From Hsuehochloa calcarea (lineage: Eukaryota; Streptophyta; Magnoliopsida; Poales; Poaceae), in NCBI GenBank assembly GCA_036346395.1, contig CM070606.1, positions 15,796,915 through 15,860,914 of the forward strand: a stretch of 64,000 nt of DNA, read 5' to 3'. A program made the translations under genes and the position numbers. Each line of letters starts with the position of its first letter. Within the stretch, counting starts at the first letter, position 1. Below the pieces are notes generated by a model that did not search any database, was not told the origin of the DNA, and saw only the letters and a list, made by a program, of their open reading frames with translations. This document shows positions 22,381-33,700 of the stretch, piece by piece.

Positions 22381-23787
22381 GAGGTGCCCAAGCTACTAGA
22401 GACTACTAGGAGGTTACCTGGGCACTGGAGAGGTGTGGTGAAGCTTCGAGTCGCCGGCGTCGTCAAAGGTGACGGCGGCGCTACGGCTTCACGAGAAGAC
22501 GTTCTGCGAAAAGAGGACGACAATGAAGTATCGGGATAGCTCAAGGATGTCCAGTAGATGCTCCAACAGCCAGGAATCGGAAAATGCCTCGCCAATCAGC
22601 GGTGAAGACGAAGAACAGTGCTCTTCGACAAAAACAAGGAAACTCCAATTCCCCGAGCTCCTGTTCAGCATCCGGCCACTAAAGACTTACGACACAAGGT
22701 GACACACACCGAGGGCAAATGGCTCACCGTGGATGAAGATGGCAAGGATTGACACGGCGGTGGCTCTCGGTGCGCGCTCTGGAGTCGAGGAAGACACGCT
22801 AGTGTTCCAGAAGCTACAAGGCACGGTAAGAGCTGGCATTAGCCAAAATGGAATCGGCAAGGAAGATAGAGGAGAGGGGATGCATGGCCGGGAGCTTATT
22901 GGAGTGCCTAGCTCAAATGAGCTTCTCTTCCCTCAGCCCCGAGAGGAAAGATGTGTGGCAGGGGAGTGGGAGAGGGGGTCTTAAGCCCGGAAAGATGACG
23001 GAGTGGAGGTGGCGTGAAGGGGCGAAGCTCCCGGAGTGGTCGGGAGGAGCAATGTGGCCACGGCGTCACAACGTGCGAGCAGAGGTCGGCGGCCGCGTGG
23101 TGAAGAGGCTCTGCGGACGTCAAAGACGGGAGAAGACAACCGATGAGGCGGCCCCACCAGCCACGGCAATGGGAGGCGGCGCGAGCGCGAGTGGTTGGAA
23201 GACACAGTGGGGTCCGTCCGATCTAAATCGGATGGTCCACGTTCTAGTGGGCTCGGTGAGTCACTCGCCGGTCGGCTCGATGCAGTTCTTGTCTTTGTGG
23301 GTTTGAGTCTAAAGAATAGTGTTTCAGCTGACTGATTTTGAATTTATTCCTCCTAGTTTGACCAGGCTCCAAAATATAGCAAAATAATTCATAAAAATGT
23401 GAAATAAATCAGAGGGGTTCCTGGGGTGACCTAGTACCCACCTAAATTTGGAAAACCCACTGTTCATGTTGTATTTGGTATAATTCAAATTCAAACTAGC
23501 ATAGGTTATTAATCGAGCTTGAATTTTCTGTGGTTCAATTTTGGTTCCAAAAATTTGGCAAAAATTATATTAATTCATGATAATCAATATAGTATTTAAA
23601 TAAATTATTTCCAGAGGACATTCATATGCTTTTTTTACTGTTTTCTTTAGGAGCTACTTTTGTAAGTGTAGATTTATACAACTGTATAACATTTTCCTAG
23701 TGCAATATATAATGTAAATGCTTGAAATCGTGATGCATGCTGATGTGATGCATAGTAATTGTCTTTATTAATTTTGGGGATGTGACA
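22381..23787 (-). mobile_element. 3' LTR of a gypsy element, minus orientation, distal end truncated
   Basis: Ends with 'ggggatgtgaca', the reverse complement of TGTCACATCCCC, an LTR 5' terminus, directly next to a polypurine tract (23788-23800). The inner part 22400-22870 matches 49160-49680. It contains the CAGGTAACC donor-like site (reverse strand near 22410-22420) also seen in three other LTRs. The expected TGTG/TGTC start of the antisense LTR is not visible, so the distal end is lost. ORFs such as 22848-23306 lie in LTR sequence and are not credible. Confidence 0.72.
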
Positions 23788-23800
23788 AACCTCCCTCCTT
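23788..23800 (-). promoter_or_regulatory. Polypurine tract, plus-strand DNA priming site
   Basis: Reverse complement AAGGAGGGAGGTT lies immediately upstream of the LTR start TGTCACATCC on the minus strand, as required for a polypurine tract. This fixes the orientation of the element as minus. Confidence 0.85.
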
Positions 23801-23995
23801 ACAAAAGATCTTGACCCCGAGATCTGGGTAGAACAGAAATTAGATAGGAGGATTCTAAAAGAAGATACAACATTTGTTGTCGTGATTTCCTTCAAAGATA
23901 GCGCTAAGATATCTCAGCAAGGTTACAAAGAATGGTTATTACAATTTTCTTCCCAGTGCTTTGTTTAACCTTTTCTTTCTTGATACAAAGGCACT

Positions 23996-24404
23996 TCAAA
24001 CAGAAAGAAATAGATCGGGATATTCGGTCCGCATCCGATCTTCCCGCTTCCAAGTTGCTTCATCTTCAGTATGGTTACTCCACTGAATTCTTAGGAACTT
24101 GATGCTGCGGTTCCTCATTTCATTTGACTCCACCGTGGCCACTTCTTCAGGTCTTGGTACATTTTCGTGAGAGTCATGAGCTTCCTTGAGGATCAACTCC
24201 CTCAAGTTGCGGTTAAATGGGACCACCAAACGGTCCCCAAAACACAAAGTGCCTTGAGCATTTTCAGTGAAACAATTGGCCTTGCATTGCTTCATTTCTT
24301 CCCGAATTTGGGTTGTCTCCATATCGGTCTTCTGGGCTTCTCTAATTTGGTCTTCTAATGTGGATTCCACATTGAGGACAGCAAGGGACCCTTCCTCAAC
24401 AATC
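23996..24404 (-). pseudogene. Gypsy polyprotein tail: pre-integrase segment fused to chromodomain-like end
   Basis: Continues in frame from RT. It contains TENAQGTLCFGDRLVVPFNR and LRELILKEAHDSH, the segment that precedes the integrase zinc finger. It then jumps directly to ENVPRPEEVATVESNEMRN and IQWSNHTEDEATWKREDRMR, the C-terminal chromodomain-type end of chromoviral integrases. The integrase zinc finger and catalytic core (about 300 residues) are missing, and RNase H is largely missing between RT and this part. The frame nevertheless stays open to a stop at 23996. Confidence 0.85.
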
Positions 24405-24850
24405 TCCATTTTGGAGAAGTTTTTGATGAACCTGCGGTAATAGCCCGCAAGTCCAAGAAAACTACGTATGTCAGTGACACTCTTGGGTTGATTCCAGTCA
24501 AGGACATCTTGCACTTTACTAGGATCAACAGCGACACCTCCCTTCGATAGCACATGACCCAAAAAGCTAACTTCATGAAGCCAGAATTCACATTTACTGA
24601 ATTTTGCATAAAGCTGATGTTGACGAAGCTTCCCCAACACTAGCCGCAAGTGCTGCTCATGTTCTTCATCGGACTTGGAGTAGATAAGTATGTCGTCGAT
24701 GAATATGACGACAAACTGGTCCAGATACTCCATAAAAACCGAATTCATTTGGTTCGTGAAGTGTGCCGGAGCATTGGTCAGGCCGAAGGACATAACTGTG
24801 TACTCGTACAACCCGTAACGAGTGGAGAAAGTTGTCTTCGGTATATCTTC
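24405..24850 (-). pseudogene. Ty3/gypsy reverse transcriptase fragment
   Basis: Minus strand encodes YTVMSFGLTNAPAHF, the catalytic FIDDILIYSKS (xxDD motif), YAKFSKCEFWLHEVSFLGHV and SFLGLAGYYRRFI. This is the palm-to-thumb half of a gypsy RT, with catalytic Asp residues retained. The fingers are missing: at about 24,850-24,880 the reading passes from gag-like sequence (VEHKSVALEESRKRKW) straight to EDIPKTTFSTRYGLYEY. With the tail at 23996-24404 it forms an 816-nt open frame despite two large internal deletions. Confidence 0.92.
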
Positions 24851-25374
24851 AGTTCTGACCTTGAGCGGTCCACTTCCTCTTCCTTGACTCTTCCAAGGCT
24901 ACACTCTTGTGTTCCACCATAATGGCTTTATTGACCATGTGCTGGAAGTTACGAAAGTCGTGAACGGCAAGAGCTAGCTGCATCTCTTCTATCAGGCCGT
25001 TGATGAACCGGCTCTGCGGCGCGCATCTGTGGGGACGTCATCGAAGCGTAACGAGTTAAGAAGTTAAACTCGTGCAAATACTCCGTGACGGTCTTCCTCC
25101 CTTGCTTGAGGACCAGGAACTGTTGCTGCTTGGTCATTACCACGCCCTCAGGAATGTAAGCTTCGCGGAAGGCCGCCTTGAACTCGTTCCAAGATGGAAC
25201 GTCTCCGTCGGAGTGTATAGCGGAAAAGTTATCCCACCACGCGCTTGCGCGCTTCCACCGGTAGTGGTGAATAGCACCTCTCGGTCGCGGCACTGCGGCG
25301 AAGTCTGCGGTGCTTTGCATCGGTCGGCCACCCCGAGTCGAATGGGGTGGTCGAGTGCGCCAAAGCACGGGCAA
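24851..25374 (-). pseudogene. Gypsy gag (capsid) fragment
   Basis: Minus strand shows the retrotransposon gag core: WKRASAWWDNF, VPSWNEFKAAFREAYIPEGV and KQGRKTVTEYLHEFNFLTRYA. The open frame ends near 24949; the following 'KAIMVEHKSVALEE'-type sequence lies in another frame before the junction with RT. The zinc knuckle and protease are deleted. Its 5' side stops at about 25,374, where PF04195-element sequence resumes. Confidence 0.88.
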
Positions 25375-26330
25375 AACTCACCTAGGTGGCATTTGCCTTG
25401 ACCAGCCAGAGCATCTGGCTCAGGGGCATCTTCTCGAAGAGGCGCGACACTAGCGGCGGCGCGGCAAAGCAAGCCACCTCCTCGCATACGAAGGCCACAA
25501 GGGCCGATCTTGAAGTCGTTGGTGCACAACGGTCCAAGATCCGCCGTAGAGCGACCCTAGGCGCCGCGCGGACTTTCTCGGCGTCTCCGGCGAAGACCGA
25601 GCGCCACGGCCTTGCCACTATCCGGGTCGCCACCCCATTCCCCACCTCTCCGGAGCCACCCTCGACGGCACCCTCATCGCTCCTCGCCGCAATGCATGTG
25701 TCAAGACTGGCGCCACAAACCAAAGAGGGACAGCAAGAACTTACCAATGGCGGCCGGAGCGTCGCCGAGGGCGTCTCCCACCAGGGTGTCCTCGGTCCCT
25801 TGGCCATACACCCCCGAAGGAGTCCCAACGGACGAGTCCTCGAGAGCCAGGCTCGCCACGCGAAACGAACCAGTCGCCTTCGCCACCGGCCCGAGGACGC
25901 CAGTGGCGGAAACCTGGGCAACCACCCGCGCGCCCGACGAAGAACCCGTCGAGTCCACCCGCTCGGTCCGTCCCGAGGGGACCCGGGCGGCCTTCTAAGG
26001 GCGGGCCGGTGAACAACGCGGCACGTCAGCTCCCGCCGCTCCGCCACACTGTAAGTGTACAACATCGATGGGCCCCGCAGCGTTCAGCTCTTCGGGCACC
26101 CGGCCCTTCCGCCTCCTGCCGTCGTCGGGATCTGACTGCTCCGCCAGACGGTTGGTCGGGTCCAAGTACGCGCAGTTGAGCCGCAGCTCGCGCACCACGA
26201 GCCCCCGCTTCGCGTGCTCCTTGCCGGTGTAAGGACCCAATCGCCGCTCCGCGAGGCGCCCGCCTCGCCGACAAAGACCGCATGGCACCTCGAGGAGGAT
26301 TATACGCATAATCTAGAAACCAAGCAACCT
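25375..26330 (-). pseudogene. Distal coding region of PF04195-type element, copy 3 (partial)
   Basis: Matches 14100-15020 closely, including 'ggtggcatttgcc', 'gtcgttggtgcacaacggtccaagatcc' and the minus ORF ending KFLLSLFGLW. Minus frames 25382-26065 and 25701-25958 are its longest pieces. No enzymatic motif is visible. The gypsy gag fragment abuts its downstream side. Confidence 0.5.
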
Positions 26331-26530
26331 AGACTACCGCTACAACAACACTACTTACCATCCTTGCCGCTCGGCAGAAAAAGCGCACGAACGCCACCCG
26401 TCTCGACGCCAAGTCGGATGTTCCACCCCCGCGCGAGTGGCCACAACAGGATCGCGCAGAACTCCTCCACAAGATCCCGAGTGGAAAGCCTACGTGTCGC
26501 CGTCAGGAGGAGCTGCAGGAGCGACTCCCT

Positions 26531-26788
26531 CTAAGTCAACTCAATCTCCAGAGAGGGGATGAGTTGAATGGGCCCCCCGGTCGACCGCAGGTCGTCGCTC
26601 GAGGGGGACTTGTGGTAAAACCACCTTCGTGTCCAATCCGTGTCCCGTCGGTTGCTGGAGGCGGGGGATGGCAGGTACCGAAGGTAGTGCGCCTTCTGTT
26701 GGAAATTCACGCTCACAAAGTTGAGCGTTTCGCCGGTGTCCTTCTTCGGTTGGCAACGACCGTCGTGAAGATATGGGAACAACCGACC
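26531..26788 (-). pseudogene. PF04195-like ORF, copy 3, C-terminal piece cut off by a hAT insertion
   Basis: Encodes FPYLHDGRCQPKKDTGETLN, then RWFYHKSPSSDD and LIPSLEIELT, the C-terminal half of the domain. Its N-terminal half lies at 35065-35419, separated by the hAT element at 26797-35030. Copy 1 shows the same site intact ('ccgaccctccccgtcgacccc', 4610-4630). Confidence 0.8.
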
Positions 26789-26796
26789 CTCCCCGT
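26789..26796. repeat. hAT target site duplication CTCCCCGT, left
   Basis: Eight bases repeated exactly at 35031-35038. Paralogous copy 1 has a single CTCCCCGT followed directly by CGACCCC, the empty site. Confidence 0.93.
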
Positions 26797-26809
26797 TAGG
26801 GATGGCAAT
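26797..26809. repeat. hAT left terminal inverted repeat
   Basis: TAGGGATGGCAAT, a perfect 13-base match to the reverse complement of 35018-35030. Confidence 0.92.
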
Positions 26810-26814
26810 TGTGC

Positions 26815-26980
26815 CCGATTACCCGTGTGCCCGCGGGCGAATACCCTAATGGAGGTGGGTATGGGCGTATTTCTTTGCCCACGGCTATAATAACGGGCAC
26901 AAAAACTTACCCATCGGGTAAACGGGCGCGGGCATGGGTAAGCTCCACCCGTACCCGCTTCGCCCATTTACCCGTCATAT
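26815..26980. repeat. Left subterminal CGGGTA/TACCCG motif cluster
   Basis: Repeated TACCC(G/A) and CGGGTA words (gattacccgtg, cttacccatcgggtaaacggg, cgtacccgct, tttacccgtc) follow the left end. The right end has a matching cluster at 34800-34990. Such short repeats near both ends are the usual hAT transposase binding sites; that role is inferred. Confidence 0.65.
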
Positions 26981-27539
26981 ACACTGACAGGTGGGACCGT
27001 AAATATCCTCACCATATAAAAATGTCAAACCCTAACTCCCGCCCCATCTCCCACGGCCCCACTCCCACTCGCGCCACTCCCACGACCTCCGGCCCCACCG
27101 CCCTTGACCACCTCCACTCCCAGTCAACCTCCTCGATCCTCTCGTTCTCATCGTCTCCTCGCAGAGCCGCCGCGACGCAGCCTTCGCCGTCTGAGTCGTC
27201 TCCCAGCCGACGCAGCCTCATCTCCTCGCAGCCGACGCAGCCTCGCCTCCTCTCGCCGGCCGCGCGGACCCTCCAAGTCCGGTTACGAGATCTCCACGGC
27301 CTCCCTCCTCCGGCCGGCAACCTCCTCCCATTGTCCCCTTCTCCCGGCTGCTCCCACCGACCACCCGCGCCTCCGTCTCCCTATCTCCAGATCTCCTCCC
27401 GTTGTCTCCTCAGAGCGACGCAGCCTCGTCTCCTCGCCGTGCCGCGGACCCTCCAAGTCCGGTTACGAGATCTCCGGCCTCCTCCTCATGCACCACCACC
27501 ACTACCATGTCCAGTGTGAGGTTTTCCTTCGTTCCTAAA

Positions 27540-27619
27540 ATCTATTTCGCTCAACAAAATTAGACAAATCAAGATCTATTTCGCTCAACAAAATTAGACA
27601 AATCAAGATCTATTTCGCT
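27540..27619. repeat. 34-bp tandem repeat, 2.4 copies
   Basis: Unit atctatttcgctcaacaaaattagacaaatcaag at 27540-27573 and 27574-27607, then 12 bases of a third. It lies in the hAT leader, between two halves of a pyrimidine-rich stretch that also repeats 'ctccgtctccctatctccagatctcctccc' (27373 and 27686). Confidence 0.9.
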
Positions 27620-27870
27620 GTCCCCCTTCTCCCGGCCGTCCCCCCCTACTGTTCCCTCCCATTGTTCCCACCGCCACCGCGCCTCCGTCTCCCTATCTCC
27701 AGATCTCCTCCCGGTCGTTCCCTCGTGGCCGCCGCCCCATCACCCACCGCCATGCGCCCTCCCATCGGCCGTTCCCTGGCCACCGTGCCTCCCTCCTCCA
27801 GATCTCCTCCTCCTCCCGGCCGGCTTCAGGTGCGTGAACTCCAGATTTTTTGATGTTTGTATGTTCCTAC

Positions 27871-28375
27871 TGATGAACTCACACATCAGTTTGTATGTTC
27901 AGATTGTGTGTGTAGCCGGCCAAAATGGGAAGTCCAGAACTCCAGATCGTGTGTGTGTTGGCCAAAATGGGATGTCCAGATTTCTACTGATGAACTCTGA
28001 TGTGTTTGATGAACTCTGATGTTTGAACTGATGAACTCACACATCAGTTTGTATGTTCAGATTGTGTGTGTAGCCGGCCAAAATGGGAAGTCCAGAACTC
28101 CAGATCGTGTGTGTGTGTTGGCCAAAATGGGATGTCCAGATTTCTACTGATGAACTCTGATGTGTTTGATGAACTCTGATGTTTGAACTGATGAACTCAC
28201 ACATCGGTTTGTATGTTCGATTGTGTGTGTAGCCGGCCAAAATGGGAAGTCCAGAACTCCAGATCGTGTGTGTGTGTTGGCCAAAATGGGATGTCCAGAT
28301 TTCTACTGATGAACTCTGATGTGTTTGATGAACTCTGATGTTTGAACTGATGAACTCACACATCAGTTTGTGTGT
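27871..28375. repeat. 159-bp tandem repeat, three copies plus a partial fourth
   Basis: Units start at 27871, 28029, 28189 and (partial) 28348 with the word tgatgaactcacacatc. Each contains gtgtgtagccggccaaaatggg and a degenerate internal half repeat (ttggccaaaatgggatgtcc). The 108-residue minus ORF at 28037-28363 is only the repeat read in one frame. It lies upstream of the hAT transposase and may be its leader or an expanded subterminal repeat. Confidence 0.9.
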
Positions 28376-28865
28376 ATGAACTCTGCAGTTTTATTTCTAC
28401 TGATGAACTCTGATCTGTTTGGATGTGTGTATGGATCTGTTTGGATGTGTGTATGGATCTGTTATATACTTATATGTTCTGTTCCAGATGTCCTTCAAAA
28501 CATGCATGAACTCTGATGAAGTAATGATCTGTTTGTGTGTATGTATATGTTCTGTTCCAGATGTCCTTCAAAACTAGGACAATCTGTTATATGTATGGAT
28601 CATCAAATGTGTTTGTGTCAGTGTGTGTGTGTCAGTGTGTCAAATTTATTTTGTACTCTTTTTGATTTTAGGAGTCATTACTCTAATTGAAATACGTGTC
28701 GAGTGTGTGTGCCAAATTGAAATATGTTGTTGAGTTTATATATCTTTTTGAAATATGTTGTTGAGTTTATATATCTTTTTGATTTATCTCACGCTTTATA
28801 TTCATATTATTTCACTAGCTTGATGAACTCATGAACTCACAATTTTCACCAATTCCAACTCTTAG

Positions 28866-30429
28866 ATGGCGACTCCGGGAAGTAGTAGCCAACATGGGCA
28901 ATCTTCTCAAGGCTCAATACTCCGTGATCAACAAGTAGGATCTGAAGCTGAACCTCAAGTAACAGGACATTTTGTTGACCTTTGGACAGCTGATAATCAA
29001 AAGAGAGGCTACATGGCGAGAATAGGACATTTTGTTGATGACTCTTGGAAGCTTAGAAGCTGCATTTTGAGGTGATTGCTATATTGAAATACTAATCTTC
29101 TTGCTATATTGAAATACTAATTTTCTTGCTATGCTGAACCATGTAGGTTTATATATGTGCCATGCCCACATACAGCAGAGGTTATTTGTGAAGCGCTATA
29201 TAAAAGCCTGCAGAATTGGAATCTTGATTGTAAACTATCTACTTTGACCTTGGATAATTGCTCAACAAATGATAAATTGGTTGAAGCAATAGAGACAAAG
29301 GTTGGTCCATCTAATCTTTTATTGGGTGGAAAGATGCTACATATGCGTTGTTGTGCACATATTCTTAACTTAATTGTGAAAGATGGATTGAGTGTCATGG
29401 AGCATAGCATTAAGAGACTACGTGATAGTGTTTCCTATTGACACTACACCAAAGAGGTACGAAAAATTTGTGAAAGCAGCTCGGTTTGTTAAGGTTGAAA
29501 TAACTAAAAAGATTGGTCTTGATTGCAAAACTAGATGGAATTCAACCTATATTATGCTTAGTACTGCTATTCCCTATAAGAAAGTCTTTGAGAGGTTGAA
29601 GCAACTTGATATGCAGTTTATTTGTGCACCAACAATTGCTTGATTGGAATTTTGCCTCAACTGTTTGTGAAAAATTAAGCCTCTTCTATGAACTCTTTGA
29701 AATGTTTTCGGAACTAAATATGTAACAGCTAACATATTCTTCCCAAAGATATGTGAGGTCAAAATGTATATGAATAAATGGTTAGGATGTGGAGATCCAA
29801 TAATTGAGGCTATGTCTGTTGAGATGATAAAAAAGTTTGACAAGTACTGGTCTGATATTCATGGTTTGATGGCTATTGCTATTATTCTTGATCCACGTGG
29901 AAAAATGACAATGTTACATGCATGCTATATTACCCTCTTTGGCGAAGGAAATTCTGAAGAGAATGTTACAAAGAGTTATAATTGCTTGTGTGAGTTGATG
30001 AATGAGTACCAAGTGCATAGTGGAGAAGAGGGTATGGCTACATCTTCTAGTACTAGTGTTGCAACTGGTGCTAATGAGGTGCTTTCAATATTTAAAACAC
30101 TAGCTGCTAGTAAGAAAAGTACCGGTGTAGTAAAGACCAAAAGTGAGCTAGATCGTTATTTGGAAGAAGAAACTCTTCCTTGCACAAATGAGGAATTTGA
30201 TATACTGGGTTGGTGGAAGGTGGCTGGGACACGTTATCCTACATTGCGGATGATTGCCCGTGATATCTTGGCTATTCCAATAACAACAGTAGCTTCTGAA
30301 TCAGCTTTTAGCACTAGTGGTAGAGTGCTAAGTGAACATCGCAGTCGTCTCACTCCAGCTATATTGGAGGCATTGATGTGCTCACAAAGCTGGCTTCGGA
30401 ATGAACTTAAAGGTATGCAATGCAACTAG
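28866..30429 (+). pseudogene. hAT transposase, N-terminally reduced and frameshifted
   Basis: The first piece (28866-29071) includes TGHFVDLWTADNQKRGYM and ends at a GT donor; the acceptor is at 29146 (atgtAG) and the frame resumes as FIYVPCPHTAE. Then follow TLDNCSTNDKLVEAIE and MLHMRCCAHILNLIVKDGL, part of the RNase H-like core. A one-base loss near 29435 changes frame (TPKRYEKFV..., TRWNSTYIML) and further breaks fall at 29640-29760. The last piece (29764-30429) has the C-terminal dimerisation domain: LDRYLEEETLP, WWKVAGTRYPTL, TTVASESAFSTSGRV, LTPAILEALMC. The BED zinc finger is missing: only about 30 residues precede the core. It encodes no functional enzyme. Confidence 0.92.
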
Positions 30430-30746
30430 TGATGTAAATATTTCGAATTTTCTATGTGATTGCAAACTAGTAATATAATGCAATGTTTACTTTTCGGGTG
30501 AAGGAGGAGTTGAGAGTTTATGGACATGCCTTGAAGACATTGAAGAGGAGCTTAAAGATTGTTGTTCAATCTCAATCGTCGACTCTGATTGAACTATTTT
30601 CATATGTTCTACTCTTGTTGCAAACTTAATTTGTTTATATGTGAGGAACTATGTGTGACTGTGGAATCGCAGTTTGTATTTTCTTTTTATTTGTTGAACT
30701 TGATGTGTGAATTGTGATGAACTTTATTAGTTGTTGAATGTGTGAT

Positions 30747-30751
30747 ACAAT
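30747..30751. repeat. Target site duplication ACAAT, left of solo LTR
   Basis: Repeated exactly at 34747-34751 on the other side of the LTR. Confidence 0.9.
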
Positions 30752-33700
30752 TGTAACATCCCAAATATGGGTTTGTGTTTCAAATGTAAGAAAATCAGAA
30801 GAAATTAAAAATTTTCTTGCATCTTGAAGCCTTGGTCATTTTTGTAATTCTTTTAAAAAGGATTATGGAAAATCAAATTTAAATTCTTTTTTTTTACTCT
30901 AATAAAAAACCCTCCTTGGCAAAAGTCTTGTGCCAAACCCTTGGAAACCTTTTCTCTGAGTTCTAGGGAGGCTTGGCAACACCTCTGAATTATTTCATGA
31001 TTTTTAGAAATTATTTGATAATTTTTGGAGGCAAGTCAAACTGGTCAAACCCTATTTTCCACTCTTTCCGAATTTCGGAGAATAATTCAGTGCATGAAAA
31101 TCTCTCGAAAATTTTATGGAAGGTTCCTCCTGCAATCAACAAGCTCCAGTTAAAATTTCATAATTTTTGAAGTGGTTTGCTATCTCAATTAATTTCCTAA
31201 GTTAGCTCAACAAATAACTCAAAATCGGCCTTTCGTTCCTTGGGCTCAAGTCACTCGGGTTCGAGCCGTCGGTTCGACCGGATCAACTTAACTGCACCGG
31301 GCTCGGTCGCCTCGGGCGCTTTCAATTTCGACCGTTAGATCTCGATCGTGCGGTCTGCGCTCTAAGGTGATCGCCCGGGATTCTGATTGCTTGGGCGCCG
31401 AGCGATTGAAATCCGATCTGATCCGACGGTCGTCGTTCGTCGTCTTCCTCGCTCAGCAGGCTACTAGAAGTCAATGATGGTGGCGTGCATAAGACACTTC
31501 TGGCAGAGCCGGTCCGCATCTCCTTTCGCCAACGGCTCTTCCGCATTATTGCTCTCCGTCCGGCCGCCTCCATAGTCGCCGTCCCCCCGCTTTGTTACGC
31601 CTACATCCGCCTCGGCCAGACCTCAACGCATTGCAAAGCCATTTTCTTGCCGTTGCTTCTCTTGCTCCTTCGGCTATAAAACTCTACCAGAGGCTTCCTT
31701 AGCATTCTTTGAACACCCTTGAACTTCAAAGATCCCTTCTAGTGCACCGAGCGAGCGCCGTGGATTTTTCTCTACGCCATTGTTGAAGCTCCAAGCCCTT
31801 CGGTGAAAGTGGTGTTCCGACCTCTCACTCGAATCTGTTGCTTCGGTTGCTTAGCATCTCAAGAGTATTAACCTCTGTCAATTTTTCTTTGACAAGCAGA
31901 GAGCGATCAATTTCGGATTGCCCCCTTTTCGGCCGAAACCGCTATTCTTCTTCACCCGAGCCGATTCGACCCTCCTCTGTGCCTTCTTTGGGCTCAGGTA
32001 CCCCCTTATTAGTCCCTAGTTGATTGGCACTCGCTCCCTTGGACCGCAGCTGAGCTCGTTTGCGTTTTTCGTTTTCGGTCATTTTGGTCACCGCGGTTAT
32101 CTCCGGCTTGCCGGCGTTCTAGGCCGCCGCAGCCAAAACCGCTGGTACCATTGGGTGCGCAAGAGTGTTAAGAACCCATTTTAGGCTTTTGCTCGCACCG
32201 CCGCGGCCAGAGCCGCCGGCGGTGAGCCGATCTTCCCGGTCATTTTTGTCGGACGAAAATCTGGGACGAACGTTTGAACGTGAATCGTTGTGGACCGTCG
32301 ATCCTAAGATCTACGGCCCAAGATTGCGCTGAAGTTTGAACTTAACGCACGCCTTGATCCGTGGACCGTTGGATCCAAGATCAACGGTCCCGATTCGAAT
32401 CGCGCAGGCGTTGGATCCCAGATCAACGGCTCGCGTGCGTAAGCGCGTTCGGATCAGCCCGCGCGCTCGGATCCACGTGAACCGTTGGATCACGACCAGT
32501 TCGGCCGGCAGCGGCCGTGCGCTGTCATGGGCTGGACGCGGACCGTCGGATCTAAGATCGACGCTCCTCGTTCGTCCACGTCATTTCGGATTTCTGAATT
32601 TCCCGAAAGAATTTATTTATCAACTGAAAAATGTGATAACTTGTAAAATGCATAACTAATTCATTTTAAATCCTTTTCGGGAGATTCAAATTTTGTGGGT
32701 TATGTTTTCAATTGAACTTTAATCTAAAAATGTTTCCAACCCCAAGATAGCTCGAAATTTTTGCTAATGAATAGTAGCATTTTGATTTATAAAAAGTGAG
32801 CAAAATTGTTTTGGCCATATCTTTTGCATTGAGAATCCAAATCAATTGGTTCTTGTTGCTAAATTCATTATAAATCAGGATCTTGCTATCGTAAAAATTT
32901 TAGAATTTTTGGAGAAGGTTCTTGTTGGGTCTTTGCATTTTATTCGTTCTTATCGGTTGCTTTTTGTTTTCTCGTTAGGATCAGAAGAGCACGTTGATAA
33001 TATTATTGACCCAAAGCAACATCTTGACCCACGCAAGCGTGCAAGCGTTTGATCATAAATGTCCTATTACTTTCAAGTCTAATACTTTGTTTACAACTCA
33101 TATGTATACATGCTTTTGTGCCAAATTAATTTTCCCGATTAGAGGTAGTTATTCCTATTGCATTGTTGCCCTCAAATTGTTATCCCCGCCACAAACATAA
33201 GTTATTAATATCATTTGGTGAATTAGAGCCGGTGATTTAATTATGCTCTTTATTGTCTTTTCGATGTCATGCTTAGAAATGCTTAGATGTCGGTAGTATT
33301 GGGCGATCATCGACTTAGTCGATGATCTTGATCACACAAATATAATTATTACTCCATTATGTCCAAAGACATTGTGCTTTGTTAATTTTGTAAAGTCAAA
33401 AGCGAAAATAAAATTGTTTTAGACTTGGGCACAATGGTATGTTGGTGTGATCTGTTGGTGTGAATGGAATGGTGCCTAGGTCATCAAGGACCGAGTTACT
33501 TGTGTCACTAAGCCAAGCGCTTATGCGTGCTAACCACGCGAGAGGATATGGGACCTCTCTTGACTTAGTACTTTGGCGTGTGTTATCTCAGGGTCGCAGG
33601 AGGGGTTGTGTGTGTTGTGTGAAAAGGATATGTGTTCTTGTGTTGGGTGTGCGGTGGTGGAGATTAGGGTAGGCTCTCCGCCTCGAGGGGCATTGTAGTT

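Noticed and set aside
22848..23306. 152-residue plus ORF
   Set aside because: Opposite to the orientation of the surrounding 3' LTR and without motif.
26809..27519. A 236-residue plus ORF in the hAT leader
   Set aside because: Ser/Pro-rich without a domain, begins inside the terminal and subterminal repeats, and includes direct repeats of its own DNA; more likely leader sequence.
29129..29410. Minus ORF across the hAT transposase
   Set aside because: Shadow of the plus-strand transposase frame.
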